From an uncultured Erysipelotrichaceae bacterium (GTDB taxonomy: Bacteria; Bacillota_I; Bacilli_A; Erysipelotrichales; Erysipelotrichaceae): DNA of 30,989 nucleotides. Location of the stretch: positions 1 through 30,989 of the forward strand of contig CAKUQM010000022.1 in assembly GCA_934675465.1 (NCBI GenBank), written 5' to 3'. Under the pieces are notes generated by a model. That model saw only the letters and a list, made by a program, of their open reading frames with translations. It did no database searches and had not been told where the DNA came from. Shown one piece after another: positions 7,205 through 14,112 of this stretch. The position numbers were made by a program, and so were the translations under genes. Position 1 is the first letter of the stretch; the number at the start of each line of letters is the position of its first letter.

Positions 7205-7847
7205 CCCAGATTGATTCAATCTTTTCTCTAATACGTTTTGCTTCAGCTTTAGGATTTTTAGCGTTTTTAATCGCTGAGCCAAAGATGAAACATGAAACAG
7301 GTATTCCTTTGAATTTATCTAATTCATCATAATCAATGTGTCCTGTAGCGGCAACAGGTATACCACAATTTACTAATTTCTTTAGGGTTGCTAATTCTTC
7401 TTCGTCCCAACCCCCAGGTTTATCTCCTGAATGTTGTAGTGTTAATTGAGAAATGCCTTTCTCTTTCCACATAGGAATATCGTCAAATGACCAATGTCCA
7501 TATAATTCAATTTGTAATTTGGTATCTAGGTTTCTCTTTTCTCTTTCCTCAATAACCGCATCAATAGTACCAGGTTCACATGCACAAAGGATTGTAGTGT
7601 GATCTGGTCTTCCATCTAATAGAGCTCCACCGATGGCGTTACCAGCGTCAACTATTTTTAAATCGGCTAATAATTGTTTGTTAGGTAACATTTCTCTGAA
7701 GTATTTAACAACTCTAGCTCCTTCTCTTGCGATCATACAATAACCGCATTCTACAATGTCTACTTCATCTGCCACACCACTTGCTAATACTTTGATAGCA
7801 TCTTCGGTGCATAAACAGTCTAACGCTAATTGGATCTTTGGTATCAT
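7200..7847 (-). CDS. UlaD-like 3-keto-L-gulonate-6-P decarboxylase homologue with altered active site
   Basis: A 215-residue member of the OMP decarboxylase suprafamily, co-linear with E. coli UlaD (216 residues) to the C-terminal WG. UlaD decarboxylates 3-keto-L-gulonate-6-P to L-xylulose-5-P. E33, D62, K64 and D67 (LADLKIVDAG) and the QIEL glutamate (E114) are kept. Compared from memory with UlaD, however, H136 aligns with Q138, R139 with G141, the GG pair of strand 7 reads G169-H170, and the phosphate-contacting GR of strand 8 reads G190-S191. It is therefore a divergent paralogue whose substrate may differ or lack the usual phosphate contacts. It is third in the operon after ulaG and a ulaE-like gene, overlapping the latter by four bases, with GGAGG before its start. 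The fold is certain; the reaction is uncertain. Confidence 0.8.
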   Translation of the reverse strand: MIPKIQLALDCLCTEDAIKVLASGVADEVDIVECGYCMIAREGARVVKYFREMLPNKQLLADLKIVDAGNAIGGALLDGRPDHTTILCACEPGTIDAVIEEREKRNLDTKLQIELYGHWSFDDIPMWKEKGISQLTLQHSGDKPGGWDEEELATLKKLVNCGIPVAATGHIDYDELDKFKGIPVSCFIFGSAIKNAKNPKAEAKRIREKIESIWG

Positions 7848-8650
7848 TTCATAAACCTCCTAATAAATTCTGATATGTATTTAAGATCTGGTTTAAAGTC
7901 ATCTTCGTCCCAACATTCAGATACAAGATAACCTTTATAATTAATTTCTTTTAGATAAGCGAAGACTTTTTCGAAGTCAACCTCACCTTTGCCATATTCA
8001 ATATTATGTTCATTATGGTAAATAGCGTCTTTAATATGAATCGCAACAACTTCATCTTTACAGTCATGTAAATCTTTTACTGGATCGTATCCATTGTAGA
8101 TTAGATTTCCGTTGTCAGCGTATTCTTTTAAGTAAGGACTATTTATTTCTTTGATTAATTTAACTAATTTTTCTGAAGTATTGAAATGAGGCACATCTTC
8201 CAAGACTTCGATTGCTAAGATGATTTTATAATCTTCATTAAACTTCAAAGCTTCTAAAAGGGCTTCTTTATATAATCTTTTAGTTTCTTCTGTTGATTCT
8301 TTTTCATAAACATCATAGGCAGTAAGTTGAATTACTTTGATGTTTAATTTGTTAGCAAGTACAATAGCTCTTTTAATCAGATTAATTCCAAATTCTCTTT
8401 TTTCTATATCACCGATTGGGTAATATCTATTAGCCGAAAGGGTCATGGTTTGAAATGGCATATTATACTTCTTTGTTAAACTTAATAGTTCTTCAATTTC
8501 TTCATTTGAATAATCTAATTTATTCAATCTATTTTTGTCTATAGATAATTCAATAAAATCAAAATTAGCATTTTTAGCAAGCTTAAATCTTTCTTCCCAA
8601 CTTATGTTTGCAGGAAGCGCTTTTTCATATATACCTAATAAATTATTCAT
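7844..8650 (-). CDS. UlaE-like L-ribulose/L-xylulose-5-phosphate 3-epimerase homologue
   Basis: Xylose isomerase-like TIM barrel, about 268 residues from ATG 8650 (MNNLLGIYEKALP, which matches the UlaE N-terminus). UlaE interconverts L-xylulose-5-P and L-ribulose-5-P. Candidate metal ligands fall in LAIEV, YADNGN, AIHIKD and SECWDE, the usual E-D-H-E order. It is clearly more divergent than the second copy at 14795: YADNGN replaces the canonical YPDIGN, and the region around it is shorter. A GTG at 8671 would lengthen it by seven residues but lies in a hairpin arm and has no ribosome site. It sits between ulaG and the ulaD-like gene. As with its ulaD neighbour, a different substrate is possible. 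Confidence 0.83.
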   Translation of the reverse strand: MNNLLGIYEKALPANISWEERFKLAKNANFDFIELSIDKNRLNKLDYSNEEIEELLSLTKKYNMPFQTMTLSANRYYPIGDIEKREFGINLIKRAIVLANKLNIKVIQLTAYDVYEKESTEETKRLYKEALLEALKFNEDYKIILAIEVLEDVPHFNTSEKLVKLIKEINSPYLKEYADNGNLIYNGYDPVKDLHDCKDEVVAIHIKDAIYHNEHNIEYGKGEVDFEKVFAYLKEINYKGYLVSECWDEDDFKPDLKYISEFIRRFMK

Positions 8651-8659
8651 AATTAAATA

Positions 8660-8689
8660 AATAGAGTTCACCGTTTGGCGAACTCTATT
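8660..8689 (-). terminator. Intercistronic hairpin between ulaG and ulaE-like genes
   Basis: A 13-bp stem with one G-T pair (8660-8672 with 8677-8689, 4-base loop) lies directly after the ulaG stop and before the ulaE-like start. Downstream on the minus strand the sequence is only moderately T-rich, so it may attenuate transcription or stabilise the ulaG message, giving more UlaG than UlaE/UlaD, rather than act as a full stop. Confidence 0.6.
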
Positions 8690-8695
8690 AACTCC

Positions 8696-9775
8696 TTATA
8701 GGAATGAAGGGAATGGTAAATTCATTGGTTTAGAGAATACATCTGAGAATCCACGTGGATAATGATATTGAATCTTATCCTTGTCATCTGGATATACGAA
8801 TTTACCACCAACTTGCCAAATAAATGGTTTGAACTTATATTGAAGTCTATCTTTTCTCATGTACCATAATACTAAGATTTCATTAGTATCAGCAGAGAAG
8901 TTAGTCCATAAATCATGGTGATAAGGGATCATTACCTTACAATTTAGATTTTCACCCATTCTCAAAATATCAGATGCAGTCATCTTATCTGTAACGCCTC
9001 TAGGGTTTTCACCGAATGAACCAAATGCAACGTCGATATTGAATTCATTACCATGTTTAGCATATAAGTTGCCAAAGTGAGAATCACCCGAATGATAGAT
9101 TGTGCCGCCTGGTGTTTCTACTACATAAGACACAGCTCTTTCATCCATATCATCTAACTTCATACCCTTAATATCACCCTCAGGTGGAGCAGTAATAAGG
9201 ATTGTTCTATCGATTGATTCAACAACATGAATTGTGATGTCTTTTACTTTAACTACATCTCCAGGTTTTACTGTGTGTAGTCTTTCTTCAGGTACTCCCC
9301 ATTCTCTCCACTTATCTGTTGCAAATTTTGAACCAATGAATGGAACATCATCTGCACAGTTTTGTAATACCGCAGCAGCTAAGTTGATATCGATATGGTC
9401 AGTATGCGTATGAGAAGCTAATACTGCATCGACTTTCTTAATTGCAAATGGATCAAGTACTGCAGGAACAAGTCTTAAGTTAGGTTGTAATTCTGTACAA
9501 CCTGACATTCTTGCCATTTGGTGATCGGGGTTAATTTTCTTTAAACTGCCATCAGGATTGTAATGAGTTTGTTTGCCTGAACCACACCAATAGTCCATGA
9601 TAATATTAGTGTCATTTTCAGTTTTTACCCATAAACCAGTACAGCCAAGCCACCACATGGCGAACTTGCCTTTTTCAACAACTGTGTCTTCAATTTCTTC
9701 ATTTAGCCAAGTTCCCCATTCTGGGAATGTGCTAAGAATCCATTTTTCACGCGTAACATCTTTAACGTTAGGCAT
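8696..9775 (-). CDS. ulaG: L-ascorbate-6-phosphate lactonase UlaG
   Basis: UlaG hydrolyses L-ascorbate-6-phosphate, the product of the ascorbate PTS, to 3-keto-L-gulonate-6-phosphate in the cytoplasm. The 359-residue protein has the metallo-beta-lactamase motif SHTHTDHID. It matches E. coli UlaG (354 residues, recalled from memory) along its whole length: WILSTFPEWGTWLNEEIE, MWWLGCTGLW, LDPFAIKKVDAVLASHTHTD, NCADDVPFIG, YHSGDSHFGN, FGENPRGVTDKMTASD, PFIWQVGGKFVYP and YHYPRGF near the end. A strong AGGAGG ribosome site precedes ATG 9775, and a TATAAT -10 element is visible at 9827-9832 on the minus strand. It leads the leftward ulaG-E-D operon and is the firmest evidence that ascorbate or a close relative is used. 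Confidence 0.95.
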   Translation of the reverse strand: MPNVKDVTREKWILSTFPEWGTWLNEEIEDTVVEKGKFAMWWLGCTGLWVKTENDTNIIMDYWCGSGKQTHYNPDGSLKKINPDHQMARMSGCTELQPNLRLVPAVLDPFAIKKVDAVLASHTHTDHIDINLAAAVLQNCADDVPFIGSKFATDKWREWGVPEERLHTVKPGDVVKVKDITIHVVESIDRTILITAPPEGDIKGMKLDDMDERAVSYVVETPGGTIYHSGDSHFGNLYAKHGNEFNIDVAFGSFGENPRGVTDKMTASDILRMGENLNCKVMIPYHHDLWTNFSADTNEILVLWYMRKDRLQYKFKPFIWQVGGKFVYPDDKDKIQYHYPRGFSDVFSKPMNLPFPSFL

Positions 9776-9796
9776 TCTTTTTTCCTCCTTTTTATA

Positions 9797-9812
9797 AAAT
9801 GCTGTCGCATTT
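9797..9812 (-). promoter_or_regulatory. Small inverted repeat in the ulaG 5' leader
   Basis: AAATGC/GCATTT with a 4-base spacer lies between the -10 element and the ulaG ribosome site. It could be an operator half or a short leader hairpin; evidence is limited to symmetry and position. Confidence 0.3.
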
Positions 9813-9877
9813 AAATACCTACTTCAATTATATCCATCTTGGGTTTTGTTAAAAGAACATTAAATGAGCATTATAAG

Positions 9878-9901
9878 AATTATATGAGCGATTATATGAA
9901 T
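9878..9901. promoter_or_regulatory. Direct-repeat operator, copy B (ulaG/aldolase divergent region)
   Basis: Two TTATATGA copies start 12 bases apart (9880 and 9892). The block differs from copy A at 899-922 in only two of 24 positions, both in the spacer. It lies between the divergent ulaG operon and the class II aldolase gene, where one repressor could control both. Confidence 0.6.
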
Positions 9902-9961
9902 GTTATTGAATGATGATGAAAATAATTAAAAAATACAGTTATAAAGGAGATGCTTAATAAA

Positions 9962-10600
9962 ATGTTTGAAAAAGAAAAGAAAGAAATACTAAAAGCTTGT
10001 TTACAAATGAAGGAATATCAATTGATTTCTTTGACTGGAGGCAATGTATCTTTAAAGATTGATGATGATACTTATCTTGTGACACCTAGTGGCATGCTTT
10101 ATGAGGAGATGACATATGAGGATATATGTGTTATTGATCATGAATGTAATTTAAAAGAGGGGTGTAGAAAACCATCTAGCGATTCTACTGCCTTAATTTA
10201 TATTTTTGACAAAATGCCTAAAGTTAGAAGTATAATTCATACTCATCAGCCTTATGCTACTGCAATTGGGCTTACAAACGACTCTTTACCTGCTTGTATG
10301 GTTACTTTGATAGATGCAAATCACGCAAGAATCAACGTTGCACCTTGGACTAGATCAAGCGATATTGGTATGGGTAAATTAGTAGTTGAATATGCAGGTG
10401 ATGCAACAGCGGTAATTATGAAGCATCATGGTGTTATTAGTTTTGGCAAAGATTTAGAGGAAGCATTATATTCTGCAGTTTATCTTGAAGAAGGTGCTAA
10501 GACTTATTGTATGGCTTCTATATTTGGAAAAGTGCCAGAACTGAGTGACAAAGAGATAGCTGATGAGGCTAGCGGCTGGGAGTCTTACGGGCAAAATTAG
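9962..10600 (+). CDS. Class II aldolase/epimerase (AraD/FucA family)
   Basis: A 212-residue zinc-dependent class II aldolase/adducin-domain protein. Motifs are LTGGNVS, LVTPSGMLYEEM, RKPSSDSTALI, IIHTHQPYATA (Zn ligands HxH) and MKHHGVISFG (third Zn histidine). The family includes L-fuculose-1-P aldolase and the 4-epimerases AraD/UlaF. It has Asp in KPSSD, as epimerases do, but lacks the TTHxDYFYG segment and the Tyr-rich C-terminus found in the canonical UlaF copy at 14113. It therefore may be an aldolase or handle another sugar. ATG 9962 is 12 bases after GGAG; the ATG at 9950 touches that site and is unlikely. It is divergent from ulaG across operator copy B. The next operon begins 130 bases downstream with its own control sites. 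Confidence 0.82.
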   Translation: MFEKEKKEILKACLQMKEYQLISLTGGNVSLKIDDDTYLVTPSGMLYEEMTYEDICVIDHECNLKEGCRKPSSDSTALIYIFDKMPKVRSIIHTHQPYATAIGLTNDSLPACMVTLIDANHARINVAPWTRSSDIGMGKLVVEYAGDATAVIMKHHGVISFGKDLEEALYSAVYLEEGAKTYCMASIFGKVPELSDKEIADEASGWESYGQN

Positions 10601-10643
10601 TTTTTTTAATGAATAATTGTTTTTTATTAAATGATTAAAAAAA

Positions 10644-10673
10644 TCATAAAAATATATTAAATGGTCATAAAAA
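10644..10673. promoter_or_regulatory. Direct-repeat operator upstream of PTS module 2
   Basis: TCATAAAAA occurs at 10644-10652 and again at 10665-10673, exactly 21 bases apart, which is two helical turns. The half-site is the complement of the TTTTATGA motif found in the btpA, transketolase and ulaG regions. Confidence 0.5.
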
Positions 10674-10681
10674 CATATAGT

Positions 10682-10695
10682 ATAAAGCGCTTTCA
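10682..10695 (+). promoter_or_regulatory. cre site upstream of PTS module 2
   Basis: ATAAAGCGCTTTCA matches 12 of 14 positions of the cre consensus, with the near-palindromic TGAAAGCGCTTTA core read on the other strand. It is 36 bases upstream of the EIIA start, so CcpA repression by preferred sugars is likely. Confidence 0.65.
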
Positions 10696-10730
10696 TTTCA
10701 TACAATAGTGGCAAATAAGGAGATAAGCGT

Positions 10731-11189
10731 ATGTTGTTAAAGAATATTGTTGACGCAAAACACTATCAGTTTGTTGAATCTTACGATAATTGGCAAGATG
10801 CAATTTATGGTGTAACTAAACCGTTGTTGGATGATGGAACAATAGAGAAAAAGTATGTTGATAGTATTATCGAAAACATTAATACATATGGACCTTATAT
10901 TGTTATTTTGCCAGAGGTGGCAATGCCTCATTCTACTTTAGGAGGAGAAGGAGTGCATGATACTGCAATTGGTTTTTGTAAGGTTGAAAAACCAGTTGAA
11001 TTTATTCCAGGAGATGAAAGCAAGAATGCAAGATTGTTCTTTACTCTTGCAGCTGTTGATGACAATGAGCATCTAAAGAATATGCAAATGTTGTCTGAAT
11101 TGCTTTTGAACGATGGGATTATTGATGATCTTTTGAAGGCCAAGACCGGTCAGGACCTTCTAGAGATAGATAAGAAATATTCTCAGTAG
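10731..11189 (+). CDS. PTS EIIA, UlaC/fructose-mannitol type, module 2
   Basis: Cytoplasmic EIIA of 152 residues that accepts phosphate from HPr and passes it to EIIB. The phosphohistidine is in PEVAMPHSTLGGEGV (His67), in the same place as in UlaC. An AAGGAG site precedes ATG 10731. It heads the module 2 operon, with cre and direct-repeat sites upstream. It is the only free-standing EIIA gene in the window, so it may also serve module 1, which has none. The C-terminal domain of the PRD regulator at 25444 is a homologue of the same length and shares the N-terminal NDWQDA/DNWQDA feature. Confidence 0.92.
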   Translation: MLLKNIVDAKHYQFVESYDNWQDAIYGVTKPLLDDGTIEKKYVDSIIENINTYGPYIVILPEVAMPHSTLGGEGVHDTAIGFCKVEKPVEFIPGDESKNARLFFTLAAVDDNEHLKNMQMLSELLLNDGIIDDLLKAKTGQDLLEIDKKYSQ

Positions 11190-11208
11190 ATTAAGAAAGG
11201 GGAAAGTT

Positions 11209-12708
11209 ATGAATGTTTTAATGTCTATCTGGACGTTCTTTGCTAATAATTTCTTAAAGACTCCAGCATACTTCATTGGTTTAATCACAATTGTTGGTTA
11301 TATCCTATTGAAGAAAAAATGGTACGATGTATTCTCTGGCTTTATTAAAGCTACAGTAGGTTACAAAATTCTTTTAGTTGGTTCAGGCGGTTTATCAAGT
11401 ACCTTCAAGCCAATTATTAGTGCTTTATCTAGCAAATTTGGAATTGATGCTTTAGTTCTTGATACTTATGTTGGTCAGGTTGCTGCTCAATCTGCTATCG
11501 AGACTGTAGGTAAGTCTTTCTCTCAAGTAATGGTATTGTTGTTGATTGCGTTTATCTTTAATATCTTGCTTGTAAAGTTCCAAAAAGTTACTAAGTTGAG
11601 AGCTGTATTTACTACAGGTCACGTTCAAACTCAACAAGCAACATTCGCATTCTGGATTTTCTTGACATGTTTCCCTAAGTTGGGTGATACTCCAATGTTA
11701 ATTCTAATGGCTGTGTTATTAGGTTTATATTGGGCAGTAGGTTCTAACTTAACTGTTGAAACAGCTCAAAGATTAACTGATGGTGCTGGTTTCTGTGTTG
11801 CTCACCAACAAATGTTTGGTATCGCTATCTATGAATGGGTAGGAAGCAAATTATTTAAGAAGGGCTCTGCTAAGAAGTTCGAAGATTACGAATTACCTGG
11901 TTGGTTATCAATCTTTAATGAAAACATGGTTTCAACTTCAGTATTAATGTTATTGTTTATTGGAGTTATTATGATAGTAACAGGAAAAGAAGCTTTGGTT
12001 GCTAATGGTGTAAATATTCCAAATGGTAGTTTCTTCTTCTGTATCTTAGATAACGCTTTAGCGTTTGCAGTTTATATGGCAGTATTACAACTTGGTGTTA
12101 GAGTTTTCGTTGGTGAATTAACAAACTCATTCCAAGGTATCTCTAATAAATTATTACCAGGTGCTGTTCCAGGTCTAGATTGTGCTGCATCTTATGGTTT
12201 CGGTTCTGCTAATGCAGTAACATTCGGTTTCATCTTTGGTGCTGCTGGTCAATTCTTAGCAATTGGTATCCTAATCGCTATGAAATCTCCATTAATCGCT
12301 ATCGCTGGTTTCGTTCCTGTGTTCTTCGATAACGCTACTATTTCAGTTTACGTTAACGCTAAGTCAGGTGCTAAGGCTGCTATGTTTGCTTCATTCGTGA
12401 ATGGTTTACTACAGGTATTCTGTTCTGTATTAGCTGCACAATTCTTCGCATTAGATGGTGTAACAGTAGTTTCTCAAACTATCAGTGCTAAGGGTTGGAT
12501 GGCTATGTTCGACTGGGCTGTTATCTGGCCTGCATTCGGTGTTATCATGCATTACCTTGGTTACATCGGTGTTGCTATTATTGTTATTATTCTTGTTGCC
12601 ATTCCGCAACTTCAATATAAGGCTGATCCAGAAGGTTACTTCTTGTGTGTAGAAGATTGGGAAGCTTATAAGAAGCATGTTGATGAAAAAGAAGGCAAAA
12701 AAGAATAA
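11209..12708 (+). CDS. PTS EIIC, UlaA/SgaT (ascorbate) type, module 2
   Basis: Polytopic EIIC of 499 residues, homologous along its length to the module 1 protein: IKATVGYKILLVGSGGLSS, TTGHVQTQQ, SNLTVETAQRLTDGAGF, AHQQMFG, YELPGWLSIFNENMVS, LGVRVFVGELTNSFQGIS, LPGAVPGLDCAASYGF and PVFFDNATISVYVN. It follows the EIIA gene after a short gap, with a GGGG ribosome site. Its codons are visibly richer in C-ending choices (TTC, ATC, AAC) than those of the module 1 EIIC, suggesting selection for strong expression. Because a complete EIIA-EIIC-EIIB set, UlaF and UlaE are in this operon, it is the better candidate for the main ascorbate-type transporter. Confidence 0.93.
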   Translation: MNVLMSIWTFFANNFLKTPAYFIGLITIVGYILLKKKWYDVFSGFIKATVGYKILLVGSGGLSSTFKPIISALSSKFGIDALVLDTYVGQVAAQSAIETVGKSFSQVMVLLLIAFIFNILLVKFQKVTKLRAVFTTGHVQTQQATFAFWIFLTCFPKLGDTPMLILMAVLLGLYWAVGSNLTVETAQRLTDGAGFCVAHQQMFGIAIYEWVGSKLFKKGSAKKFEDYELPGWLSIFNENMVSTSVLMLLFIGVIMIVTGKEALVANGVNIPNGSFFFCILDNALAFAVYMAVLQLGVRVFVGELTNSFQGISNKLLPGAVPGLDCAASYGFGSANAVTFGFIFGAAGQFLAIGILIAMKSPLIAIAGFVPVFFDNATISVYVNAKSGAKAAMFASFVNGLLQVFCSVLAAQFFALDGVTVVSQTISAKGWMAMFDWAVIWPAFGVIMHYLGYIGVAIIVIILVAIPQLQYKADPEGYFLCVEDWEAYKKHVDEKEGKKE

Positions 12709-12744
12709 ATTGTTCCTTGTTAAATAGGAAAAGAGGAAAAGAAG

Positions 12745-13029
12745 ATGATTAAATTGTTAGTTTGTTGTGCTAGTGGTTCTGGTACAAGTATGATGATGAA
12801 ACTAGCTGCTGAAAAAGCTTGTAAAGCACTAGGCGTTGAAGCAAAAGTGTCTCATATGCCTATTGCGGAAGCAAAGTCTGCCGCTAGAAACTATGATATC
12901 GTGGTTACATCTCCAGCATTTGTATCTTCATTTGATTCAGTTAAGGATCATGTAAAGATTGCTGCTGTAAAGAATCCTTTGTCACAAGCGGAATACACAC
13001 AAGTGTTAAAGGATAACGGTTTAGCATAA
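12745..13029 (+). CDS. PTS EIIB, ascorbate type, module 2
   Basis: EIIB of 94 residues with the phosphocysteine loop VCCASGSGTS; Cys8 aligns with the acceptor cysteine of the other EIIBs, while Cys7 is an extra neighbour. It is co-linear with the EIIB proteins of modules 1 and 3 but clearly diverged, implying separate specificity. A GAGG site precedes the start. It completes the EIIA-EIIC-EIIB set of this operon and is followed by a hairpin. Confidence 0.92.
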   Translation: MIKLLVCCASGSGTSMMMKLAAEKACKALGVEAKVSHMPIAEAKSAARNYDIVVTSPAFVSSFDSVKDHVKIAAVKNPLSQAEYTQVLKDNGLA

Positions 13030-13035
13030 TTTTCT

Positions 13036-13060
13036 AAGGGGCTAGTTAATCTAGCCCTTT
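13036..13060 (+). terminator. Intercistronic hairpin after EIIB of module 2
   Basis: A 10-bp stem with one G-T pair (13036-13045 with 13051-13060, loop TTAAT) ends in only three T residues, then A-rich sequence. It probably attenuates or protects the PTS part of the message rather than terminating it fully, since the next gene has no clear promoter. Confidence 0.6.
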
Positions 13061-13080
13061 AAAAACTCAGGAGTAAGGTA

Positions 13081-14112
13081 ATGAAATTTTTAAAAACACA
13101 TTTAGATGATATTGTTAGGTGCTATTGCACAAGTCATATGTTTATAGATGAAGAATGTTATGCATTCTTTGCAAGCGAAAATCCAAATAGTGAGTGTTAT
13201 TCATATACGGGTAAAGAATTTAAGAAAAAAGAAGTTGTTTGGGATAAGGACAGAGGTGGTTGCATGTCTATTATTCCTTTTAAAGATAGAGAAGGTGAAT
13301 TTTTAGCTGTTAATGAATTTTACTTAAAGGTTTCTCCAAGTGCCGCAAAGCTTGTTAGAGGAAAGAAGACAAAAGATGGCTGGGAAGTTAAAGATTTGTT
13401 TAATTTACCATATCTTCATCGCTTTGATATTTATCATATTAATGATAAAGATTATGTTGTTTGTGCGACAATCGCAAGAGATAAATCTAATAAAGAAGAT
13501 TGGTCTCGTCCAGGCCAGGTGTATATTGGAGAAATTCCTTCTGATTTAGATAACAACAATGTTGTGTTAACACAAATTGCTGATGGATTATATAAGAATC
13601 ATGGTTATACTAGAGGTCAATATAATGGACAGGATTGCGGTTATTTTGGATGTGATAGTGGACTATATAGATTGGCTTATATAGATAATGAATGGAAGTT
13701 TGAAAAGATAATGGATGGTCATATTGGTGAAGTTGCTTTGGCTGATATAGATAATGATGGCAAGCAAGAAATTATGACAATTGAGCCTTTCCACGGTAAT
13801 CAAATGCATGTTTATAAGGAATTAAATGGAAAGTATGATAGGGTTTATACTTATCCAAATGAAATTGATTTCGCCCATGCCTTGGTAGGAACTACATTGT
13901 GCAATAAGCCTGTTTTTGTAGCAGGTATAAGAAGAGTTAATTGTGAGCTTTTTGTCTTAACTTATGAAAATGGTGAATTTGTTGTGAATATGGTTGAAGA
14001 GGGTGTTGGTCCTGCGAACTTGGATGTTGTTCATTATGATGGAAAAGAATATATTTTAGCAGCTAATCATACTAAAAATGAGGCGGCTATTTATGAAGTA
14101 AAGGAGTCTTAA
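13081..14112 (+). CDS. Cytoplasmic beta-propeller (FG-GAP/VCBS-like) protein of PTS module 2
   Basis: A 343-residue protein without signal peptide or TM segment. The repeating pattern of short beta-strands and the calcium-loop-like ADIDNDGKQEIM point to an FG-GAP/VCBS-type propeller. Unusually for surface FG-GAP proteins, histidines and acidic residues recur at equivalent places in successive units (LHRFDIYH, KNHGYTRG, EPFHGNQMHVY, DFAHALVG, LDVVHYDG, AANHTKNEA), which looks like a metal-binding central channel of an enzyme. The operon otherwise has UlaF and UlaE but no UlaG or UlaD, so a sugar-phosphate lactonase, isomerase or lyase role is an inference worth testing. GGAG precedes ATG 13081, and the UlaF start follows its stop without a gap. 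The domain assignment is moderately confident; the function is unknown. Confidence 0.75.
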   Translation: MKFLKTHLDDIVRCYCTSHMFIDEECYAFFASENPNSECYSYTGKEFKKKEVVWDKDRGGCMSIIPFKDREGEFLAVNEFYLKVSPSAAKLVRGKKTKDGWEVKDLFNLPYLHRFDIYHINDKDYVVCATIARDKSNKEDWSRPGQVYIGEIPSDLDNNNVVLTQIADGLYKNHGYTRGQYNGQDCGYFGCDSGLYRLAYIDNEWKFEKIMDGHIGEVALADIDNDGKQEIMTIEPFHGNQMHVYKELNGKYDRVYTYPNEIDFAHALVGTTLCNKPVFVAGIRRVNCELFVLTYENGEFVVNMVEEGVGPANLDVVHYDGKEYILAANHTKNEAAIYEVKES

